NCBI RefSeq assembly: GCF_007673095.1
Contig: NZ_VDYZ01000001.1
Span: 124,001-188,000 of the forward strand
DNA from: Corynebacterium glyciniphilum AJ 3170
Lineage (GTDB): Bacteria; Actinomycetota; Actinomycetes; Mycobacteriales; Mycobacteriaceae
Direction of reading: 5' to 3'
Length of the DNA stretch: 64,000 nucleotides
The notes below the pieces were generated by a model. It did not search any database and was not told where the DNA came from. It worked only from the letters and a program-made list of their open reading frames with translations. Within the stretch, counting starts at the first letter, position 1. Each line of letters starts with the position of its first letter. Positions 58,563-64,000 of the stretch are shown here, piece by piece. The translations under genes were made by a program, and so were the position numbers.

Positions 58563-59921
58563 TTACCTCTGTTCGGATCGGAGTTCCTCGGTTGCGCCCG
58601 GTGCCGTCGTGGAGTCACGGTCGTTAGTCTGACGACGCCAGTCGGTGACGAGCCAGACGACGACGGATGTCGCCGCCGCGAGGATGATCAGGCCCCATCC
58701 GACGGTACCGCGTGTGTATTCGACGATACGCCCGGGCCACTCCCAACGGTCGGAGTTCCACGAGTCACCGGACATGCACCAGTAGACCCCGATCCAGGTG
58801 ACCGGATTGTGCATCACCGACAACCGGCAGAAGATGGTGAAGATCATCGGCAGCAGCATCATGGAGTAGTACATCTGCCCCAGCGAACTCACCATGAATA
58901 CCCCGGTCATCAGGATGCCCGTGGTGGTTGACGCCCACATCAGCGGGTCGGAGTTCCGCCAGCGCAGCAGTCCGAGGACGGTGACAGCGACGCCGAGGGC
59001 GAAGATGGCGCGCAGCGCCGTGATGAACCAGTCGTCCATGCCGAAGTAGACCCCGACGCCCGATATCGACGAGTTGGCGTAGTCGCGGACTTCGCTCAGA
59101 TAGGGCATGAGCTTGTCGAGGTAGTCGGAGGGTTGTGTCATCAGTGGCCAGGCGGCCAGGTTGAACACCACTGGCACCGCGATGCCGGAGACGAGTGCCC
59201 ACCATTGACGTTTGACGAGTGGGAGGAAGAGCAGGACGGCGAACTGCGGCTTGACCGTGATGGCCAGGCCCACCGCGATGCCTGCGAGGACCGTGGCCAG
59301 CGTGCTGCGTTTCCCGGTGCCGGGGCTGAACCTCCAGGAGAGGTTACCGGAGCCGACCAGCAGCCACCAGAGGAAAACTACTTCGACGACCAGCAGAATC
59401 CCGTTGATGTTCGAGAACAGCAGGGTGTTGGTGACGGACTCGCTCGCGAAGACCAGGAGCGCCGCCACGGGGAGGACCGGTCCGGTGAGGGGACGACGGG
59501 CCAGCTTCGTCAACACGGCGAGCGCGACGAGGACGGCCACGCCGTTGGCGAAGATGAAGAGGATACGGCCGATGTCCCAGGACGGCAGAAGGGCCAGGGG
59601 GCTGAGCAGGAGGGTGCCGCCGGGGGAGTAGAGGTAGTGGGGGTCGACGAAGCTGTAGTTCTCGTCGTAGACCGGTACACCGTCGATGAAGCGGTGCAGG
59701 GCGTCCCAGACGGTCGTGAAGTCGTCGGTGGGGTGGCTGTTCTGCGGGTTGAGGAACACCCGGTGGATGATGGTGAAGATAGCCAGCGGCCAGGCGGCCA
59801 TGGTGAACGCGCCGGCCGGTGTCCGGAGACAACTACGCAGTCCACCTGATCGGTGCGTCGTGGTGCTGTCGGTGTCTCCGTTACCGCCAGCGGCATCGGC
59901 TGGGGTCATCTGTGCAGTCAC
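58563..59921 (-). CDS. aftC: Arabinofuranosyltransferase AftC-like GT-C protein (GT87)
   Basis: A 452-residue polytopic glycosyltransferase with about ten membrane helices. The first outside loop DDFTTVWDALHRFIDGVPVYDENYSFVDPHYLYSPGG (near residues 60-95) carries the aspartates typical of GT-C enzymes using decaprenyl-phosphate arabinose. AftC adds alpha-1,3 branches to arabinogalactan. The msrB-aftC pairing near hemQ matches M. tuberculosis Rv2674-Rv2673. TAAAAT lies 7 bases before GTG 59921, which I take as the leaderless start; ATG 59909 is an alternative. Confidence 0.85.
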   Translation of the reverse strand: MTAQMTPADAAGGNGDTDSTTTHRSGGLRSCLRTPAGAFTMAAWPLAIFTIIHRVFLNPQNSHPTDDFTTVWDALHRFIDGVPVYDENYSFVDPHYLYSPGGTLLLSPLALLPSWDIGRILFIFANGVAVLVALAVLTKLARRPLTGPVLPVAALLVFASESVTNTLLFSNINGILLVVEVVFLWWLLVGSGNLSWRFSPGTGKRSTLATVLAGIAVGLAITVKPQFAVLLFLPLVKRQWWALVSGIAVPVVFNLAAWPLMTQPSDYLDKLMPYLSEVRDYANSSISGVGVYFGMDDWFITALRAIFALGVAVTVLGLLRWRNSDPLMWASTTTGILMTGVFMVSSLGQMYYSMMLLPMIFTIFCRLSVMHNPVTWIGVYWCMSGDSWNSDRWEWPGRIVEYTRGTVGWGLIILAAATSVVVWLVTDWRRQTNDRDSTTAPGATEELRSEQR

Positions 59922-60063
59922 TGTGTGAATTTTAGTGGCTGAGGGGCGCATGCCCGGGACCGCCACGCACCCGGCCCACGCTGCGGCCCCGGAAGGCATG
60001 GGTCAACACGGGTCGGCACGGACGCCGAAGGCCCGTCGACGGTGGTCGACGGGCCTTCGGCGA

Positions 60064-60139
60064 TGGAGCGGATGACGAGACTCGAACTCGCGACCCTAAC
60101 CTTGGCAAGGTTATGCGCTACCAACTGCGCTACATCCGC
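60064..60139 (-). tRNA. tRNA-Gly (GCC), copy 1, CCA encoded
   Basis: On the minus strand a 73-base cloverleaf begins GCGGATGTAGCG and ends CATCCGCT, followed by an encoded CCA. The anticodon loop is CTTGCCAAG, with anticodon GCC. It is part of the first copy of a 196-bp tandem duplication. Confidence 0.95.
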
Positions 60140-60186
60140 ATTTTCTAGCAATCTTACTGCTGAGCAGCCCCGTGAGGGACTGTTCG

Positions 60187-60258
60187 TGCGCGATACTGGG
60201 ATCGAACCAGTGACCTCTTCCGTGTCAGGGAAGCGCTCTCCCGCTGAGCTAAACGCGC
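60187..60258 (-). tRNA. tRNA-Val (GAC), copy 1
   Basis: A 72-base cloverleaf (minus strand GCGCGTTTAGCTCAGCGGG ... ATCGCGCA). The anticodon loop CTGACAC gives anticodon GAC. No CCA is encoded. The acceptor stem has one T-T mismatch at pair 6-67. Lies upstream of tRNA-Gly copy 1 in the same orientation. Confidence 0.94.
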
Positions 60259-60303
60259 GGGCTCTCCATCCTCGCGGCACCCGATGGGTGCCGTTCGGGG
60301 GAG

Positions 60304-60379
60304 TGGAGCGGATGACGAGACTCGAACTCGCGACCCTAACCTTGGCAAGGTTATGCGCTACCAACTGCGCTACATCCGC
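60304..60379 (-). tRNA. tRNA-Gly (GCC), copy 2, CCA encoded
   Basis: Identical to copy 1, including the encoded CCA, exactly 240 bases away. Part of the second copy of the duplicated unit. Confidence 0.95.
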
Positions 60380-60426
60380 ATTTTCTAGCAATCTTACTGC
60401 TGAGCAGCCCCGTGAGGGACTGTTCG

Positions 60427-60498
60427 TGCGCGATACTGGGATCGAACCAGTGACCTCTTCCGTGTCAGGGAAGCGCTCTCCCGCTGAGCTAAACGCGC
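60427..60498 (-). tRNA. tRNA-Val (GAC), copy 2
   Basis: Identical to the copy at 60187-60258 and in the same place relative to its tRNA-Gly, including the acceptor mismatch. Confidence 0.94.
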
Positions 60499-60506
60499 GT
60501 GGAGCG

Positions 60507-60578
60507 AGGTGGAAACGGGAATCGAACCCGTGTACACGGTTTTGCAGACCGTTGCCTAAGCCACTCAGCCATTCCACC
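60507..60578 (-). tRNA. tRNA-Cys (GCA)
   Basis: A 72-base cloverleaf (minus strand GGTGGAATGGCTGAGTGGC ... TTCCACCT) with anticodon GCA in loop TCTGCAAAA and the U discriminator expected for Cys. No CCA encoded. It is the only Cys tRNA in the window and is not part of the duplication. Confidence 0.94.
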
Positions 60579-60647
60579 GTGGCGTCGCCGCCTCGTGCCG
60601 GATCTCGACCCTACCGGTCGGGGACCGGAAGAGGAAATGAGAACCCG

Positions 60648-60720
60648 AGCGGATGACGAGACTCGAACTCGCGACCCTAACCTTGGCAAGGTTATGCGCT
60701 ACCAACTGCGCTACATCCGC
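60648..60720 (-). tRNA. tRNA-Gly (GCC), copy 3, no encoded CCA
   Basis: The mature 73 bases are the same as in copies 1 and 2, but the flank reads CGG instead of CCA after the discriminator and the surroundings differ. It is probably the ancestral locus of the Gly-Cys-Val cluster, and the first transcribed. Confidence 0.95.
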
Positions 60721-61018
60721 AAGCACCGTGAAGTACCGGTGCGACCCAGAACTCTATAGGTTTCGTCGACCGCACACAAACAGCCAGGTAGGCGCACCTG
60801 TCGCAGGAACTGTGCCGACGGTTCGAACACCACGGGTGTCATTCGACAGTGGTGCGCGGCCCGGTGGCACCGGCTCGCCCCGTCGATATGTCGTGCAACA
60901 TGTCGCGCCCCCGGGGCTCTGGAGGAGTCCCTGTCCCCGGAAACACATGCCACCGCTGTGACGTGCGGAGTTGCGCGCTTTACGGTCGGTGATGATAGAT
61001 TACCTCTCGTTCCACCGA
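60721..61018. promoter_or_regulatory. Divergent tRNA promoter region
   Basis: A 298-base gap with no convincing gene. On the right, TTGCGC (60971-60976), a 19-base spacer and TAGATT (60996-61001) form a promoter for tRNA-Val (CAC), which starts 18 bases later. The left part must hold the promoter for the minus-strand tRNA cluster, but I could not place it with confidence. Confidence 0.5.
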
Positions 61019-61090
61019 GGTCCCATGGCTCAGTGGAAGAGCGTTCCGTTCACACCGGAAAGGTCGCTGGTTCGATCCCAGCTGGGACCA
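61019..61090 (+). tRNA. tRNA-Val (CAC)
   Basis: A 72-base cloverleaf from GGTCCCATGGCTCAGTGG to TGGGACCA. The anticodon loop TTCACAC gives anticodon CAC, reading GUG. It is transcribed away from the other tRNA genes. CC but not a full CCA follows. A GGCAGTG/CACTGCC hairpin (61109-61127) lies downstream and may end the transcript. Confidence 0.93.
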
Positions 61091-61259
61091 CCTTCAACGC
61101 CTCCGTCAGGCAGTGCCACGCACTGCCGGCCGGGGGCTTTCGGCGTGTCCGGGGCAGTGCGCCACACCGGGGGACTTTCACGTGGAAGTGCAGTTAGGAT
61201 GGGTGCTCTACACCTGTGGACATACCTTCCCCGGTGCCAGTCGAAGGAAAGGACCGTCA

Positions 61260-61937
61260 ATGTTCCGTCTGCCGTCCCATCGTCCGCCCCGGCGATCCTC
61301 ACTACGGGGGACCAGCGGTGTCGGTCTGATTGCCGCACCAGCAGTCGCCCTTGCCCTGGCGGCTGCGCCGGTCGTTTCCGGGGCGGGATCTTCTCCCGGC
61401 CTCCCGGAAGCCTCCGCGCACGATGCGATGGTCGGGTCAACTCCCGAACAGGACAGTACCGTCAGTGAGGCCCCCGACTCCGTTGAACTCGAGTTCTCCG
61501 GCATTCCGCGGGACGACTTCAACACCGTCGCCCTGTCACGTGACGGTGAGGTGCTGGTGACCGGCGAACCCACGATTGACGGACGCACCCTCACCCTGGA
61601 CATCCCCGGAGACGTGGAGATGTCCGACGGCGAGTACACCGTCGGCTACCAGATCACCTCGTCTGACGGTCACGCCACCCGCGGCAGCTACGCCTTCACT
61701 CTCGCCGCGGACGGTGGTGGCTCCGGCTCCGAGCCGTCTCAGGAGGCAGACGATTCCGAAGACAATGCCGACGACGATGCAGGTATGCCGTCCTGGGCAG
61801 GACCCGCACTCGGCATCGCCGGCGTGATCGTTGTCCTGGGGGCCCTCGTCGTGGCGATCACCCGTTTCCGGTCGATGTCTTCGGGATCATCCGGCGAATC
61901 GGGCGATTCCGGCGATGACGGACGCCGGAACTCCTGA
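61260..61937 (+). CDS. CopC-domain copper-binding membrane-anchored protein
   Basis: A 225-residue exported protein. The signal peptide (to about residue 53; LIAAPAVALALAAAPVVSGAG) ends ASA before His54, the mature N-terminal histidine that binds copper in CopC proteins. The domain continues STPEQDSTVSEAPDSVELEFSG and ends SSDGHATRGSYAFTL, with the second histidine ligand. An acidic linker and a C-terminal membrane helix (196-217 region, LGIAGVIVVLGALVVAI) anchor it outside the cell. GGAAAGGA 6 bases before ATG 61260. No CopD or ATPase is adjacent in the window. The actual role, uptake or protection, cannot be told. Confidence 0.85.
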   Translation: MFRLPSHRPPRRSSLRGTSGVGLIAAPAVALALAAAPVVSGAGSSPGLPEASAHDAMVGSTPEQDSTVSEAPDSVELEFSGIPRDDFNTVALSRDGEVLVTGEPTIDGRTLTLDIPGDVEMSDGEYTVGYQITSSDGHATRGSYAFTLAADGGGSGSEPSQEADDSEDNADDDAGMPSWAGPALGIAGVIVVLGALVVAITRFRSMSSGSSGESGDSGDDGRRNS

Positions 61938-62064
61938 ACCTCGTCCGGGCCGGTCCGGGCCGGGTGGCCGCAAGACGCGAGGCGGCAGGTAAGGTAGTGC
62001 TCGACTTCTGACTGTCACCAGGTATGTGACCGTCATCATCTGCCGTGTAAGGAGCACACCACCC

Positions 62065-64000
62065 GTGAGTGAATCAGCACTGGACGCCGCACAGGAACCC
62101 GCCGTGAAGGCGCCTGTGACGTTCACCGTTCCCGCCGGAGAGTCGGCGGGGGCCGCCATGCGTCCGTTGGAACTGCCGAACAAGGGGACCGACGCCATCG
62201 TCTGCGTCAAGGACACCGAAGGGGCCCTGCGGGACCTGGCTTTCGTTCCGGAGACCGATACCGAGGTCACTGCTGTCGCCGCAAACACCGCGGATGGTCG
62301 CGCCGTGATCCGGCACTCCTGTGCCCATGTCCTGGCACAGGCGGTCCAGAAGGAGTTCCCCGGGACGAAACTCGGCATCGGCCCCGCGATCGAGAACGGG
62401 TTCTACTACGACTTCCAGGTCGATGAGCCGTTCACCCCGGAGGACCTCAAGACGCTCGAGAAGCGTATGAAGAAGATCATCAAGTCAGGGCAGCGTTTCG
62501 AGCGCCGTGTATATGACTCGGCCGATGCCGCGGCTGAGGAGCTCGCCGCCGAGCCGTTCAAACTCGAGCTCATCCAGGACAAGGGCAACGTCGACCCGGA
62601 TTCGGACGAGGCCACCGAAGTCGGGTCCGGTGAGCTCACCGCCTACGACAACGTCAACCCGCGCACCAGCGAGGTGGAGTGGTCTGACCTGTGCCGTGGC
62701 CCGCACATCCCGACGACGCGCTACATCCCGGCCTTCGCCCTCACCCGGTCGTCGGCGGCGTACTGGCGTGGCGACCAGTCCCGCGAAGACCTGCAGCGGA
62801 TCTACGGGACGGCCTGGGAGTCCAGGGAGGCCCTCGAGGAGTACCAGCACATGCTGGCGGAGGCCGAGAAGCGCGACCACCGGCGTCTCGGCCAGGAGCT
62901 CGACCTTTTCAGTTTCCCGGACGACCTCGGTTCGGGCCTCCCCGTCTTCCACCCGGACGGAGGCATCGTCCGTCTGGAGATGGAGGAGCATTCGCGCCGC
63001 AGGCACATCGAGGCCGGGTACTCCTTCGTCAACACCCCGCACATCACCAAGGGTGACCTGTACGAGCGCTCGGGTCACCTGGGCTTCTACAAGGACGCGA
63101 TGTTCCCGCCGATGCAGGCCGACGGCGAGTGGGACGAGGACGGCAACTGCACCAAGCAGCCGCAGGACTACTACCTCAAACCCATGAACTGCCCGATGCA
63201 CAACCTGGTCTTCGACTCACGCGGCAGGTCCTACCGTGAGCTGCCGCTGCGGTTGTTCGAGTTCGGTACGGTGTACCGCTACGAGAAGTCCGGGGTGATC
63301 CAGGGGTTGACGCGGGCCCGCGGTTTCACGCAGGACGACGCGCACATCTACTGCACGGAGGACCAGCTCGAGGAGGAGCTGACCACCGTGCTCGAGTTCG
63401 TGATCTCCCTGCTGCGGGACTACGGCCTGGACGACTTCTACCTCGAACTCTCGACCCGGGACCCGAAGAAATCCGTGGGTTCGGACGAGATCTGGGAACG
63501 TTCCACCGAGACGCTGCGTCGGGTGGCCACCCAGTCCGGCCTCGAGCTGGTCCCGGACCCGGAAGGTGCCGCGTTCTACGGCCCGAAGATATCGGTGCAG
63601 GCGCGGGACGCCATTGGACGGACCTGGCAGATGTCCACCGTGCAGCTGGACTTCAACATGCCGGAACGGTTCAACCTCGAGTACACCGCCTCCGACGGGA
63701 CCAAGAAGCAGCCGATCATGGTGCACCGTGCCCTCTTCGGCTCGATCGAGCGGTTCTTCGGTGTCTTGTTGGAGCACTACGCCGGTGCGTTCCCCGCCTG
63801 GCTGGCACCGCACCAGGTCACCGGTATCCCGGTGGCCGACGAATTCGTCGGCTACCTGGAGGACATAACGGCTGACCTGCGGAGCAAGGGTATTCGAGCT
63901 GCCGTGGACACCTCTGATGACCGCATGCAGAAGAAGATCCGTAACCACACCACCGGCAAGGTTCCCTTCATGCTCCTGGCCGGCGGACGTGATGTCGAGG
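62065..64000 (+). CDS. thrS: Threonyl-tRNA synthetase, C-terminus beyond window
   Basis: The first 645 codons of a class II synthetase. A TGS domain covers about residues 15-75. The editing domain has [16 protein letters not shown] (the HxxxH-type site near 84) and the [10 protein letters not shown] motif near 211. The catalytic core shows the zinc ligand Cys in [12 protein letters not shown], motif 2 around [29 protein letters not shown], and motif 3 begins [23 protein letters not shown]. The anticodon-binding domain starts near 595 and is cut. GTG 62065 follows TAAGGAG by 10 bases. I see no T-box leader in the 127 bases before it. Confidence 0.96.
   Translation, partial: MSESALDAAQEPAVKAPVTFTVPAGESAGAAMRPLELPNKGTDAIVCVKDTEGALRDLAFVPETDTEVTAVAANTADGRAVIRHSCAHVLAQAVQKEFPGTKLGIGPAIENGFYYDFQVDEPFTPEDLKTLEKRMKKIIKSGQRFERRVYDSADAAAEELAAEPFKLELIQDKGNVDPDSDEATEVGSGELTAYDNVNPRTSEVEWSDLCRGPHIPTTRYIPAFALTRSSAAYWRGDQSREDLQRIYGTAWESREALEEYQHMLAEAEKRDHRRLGQELDLFSFPDDLGSGLPVFHPDGGIVRLEMEEHSRRRHIEAGYSFVNTPHITKGDLYERSGHLGFYKDAMFPPMQADGEWDEDGNCTKQPQDYYLKPMNCPMHNLVFDSRGRSYRELPLRLFEFGTVYRYEKSGVIQGLTRARGFTQDDAHIYCTEDQLEEELTTVLEFVISLLRDYGLDDFYLELSTRDPKKSVGSDEIWERSTETLRRVATQSGLELVPDPEGAAFYGPKISVQARDAIGRTWQMSTVQLDFNMPERFNLEYTASDGTKKQPIMVHRALFGSIERFFGVLLEHYAGAFPAWLAPHQVTGIPVADEFVGYLEDITADLRSKGIRAAVDTSDDRMQKKIRNHTTGKVPFMLLAGGRDVE

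Larger units (their letters stand above)
60064..60259. repeat. 196-bp tRNA Gly-Val direct repeat, copy A
   Basis: Identical over 196 bases to 60304-60499, covering tRNA-Gly with its encoded CCA, a 47-base spacer and tRNA-Val. The two copies are separated by 44 unrelated bases (unit period 240). Confidence 0.95.
60304..60499. repeat. 196-bp tRNA Gly-Val direct repeat, copy B
   Basis: Second copy of the unit described for 60064-60259. The spacer between the tRNAs is unchanged, so the duplication is recent or kept identical by gene conversion. Confidence 0.95.

Noticed and set aside
60260-60303. Mobile-element attachment site at the tRNA cluster
   Set aside because: tRNA 3' ends are common integration sites, but no integrase gene or foreign DNA adjoins and the repeat is a whole two-tRNA unit rather than a short att sequence.
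61938-62064. T-box or other leader element before thrS
   Set aside because: Only 127 bases, with no T-box sequence (TGGNACC-type) and no terminator/antiterminator pair visible.

Overview
The window is a gene-dense, high-GC stretch of an actinobacterial chromosome that I read as Corynebacterium (or a very close relative). The reasons are: the adjacent galE-dtxR-sigB genes, with the DtxR metal ligands falling at exactly the residue numbers of the C. diphtheriae protein; the gluABCD uptake operon between recX and miaB; the paired sigA/sigB genes; the mycolata arabinan enzyme AftC; and gene order that largely follows the Mycobacterium tuberculosis segment from recA down to aftC. I see no insertion sequence, prophage, CRISPR array or toxin-antitoxin pair. 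This is mostly core chromosome, and I would not assign a species.

Layout. 1-1.7 kb: an ECF biotin importer operon (bioY-bioM-ecfT, minus strand) with a palindrome over its promoter. 1.8-4 kb: DUF3046, recA and recX, with an SOS box upstream of recA. 4-7.3 kb: glutamate ABC importer gluABCD. 7.5-16 kb: tRNA modification (miaB, miaA), dapF, hflX and several conserved actinobacterial proteins of unknown role. 16-20.5 kb: uracil permease, then general PTS genes ptsH and ptsI with a DeoR regulator but no fructose kinase or fructose EII between them. 20.5-22.6 kb: lexA, a divergent DivS/ChiZ-like LysM membrane protein with candidate SOS boxes between, and nrdR. 22.6-32.6 kb: hrpA, the peroxide module ahpC-ahpD/oxyR, a DUF3516 helicase and a PAC2 protein. 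32.7-42.3 kb: DUF4192, galE, dtxR, sigB, dtd, a methyltransferase and small conserved proteins. 42.3-50.5 kb: sigA, ppgK, an inositol monophosphatase, DUF4193, DUF3093, dut, DUF3710, DUF3159 and a TrmA-like RNA methyltransferase. 50.7-60 kb: dxs, rnd, DUF3000, the coproporphyrin-dependent heme genes hemE-hemY-hemQ, msrB and aftC. 60-64 kb: seven tRNA genes, including a tandem-duplicated Gly-Val unit, then a CopC-like protein and the 5' part of thrS.

The genes group into several stress circuits: SOS (recA, lexA, divS-like), peroxide (oxyR, ahpCD), iron/heme (dtxR, hemE/Y/Q) and sigma factors (sigA, sigB, with a SigH-type promoter candidate in front of sigB). The most striking sequence-level pattern is the -10-like motif TAnnnT placed 6-8 bases before the ATG or GTG of about twenty genes, with no Shine-Dalgarno sequence. 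This is the signature of leaderless transcripts, and I used it to choose many start codons. Other points of note are the 196-bp identical tRNA duplication, a 22-bp hairpin between two convergent genes next to sigA, a slippage-prone 9-bp repeat inside a methyltransferase start, and the slimmed PTS locus. I did not find a convincing undescribed multi-gene system.
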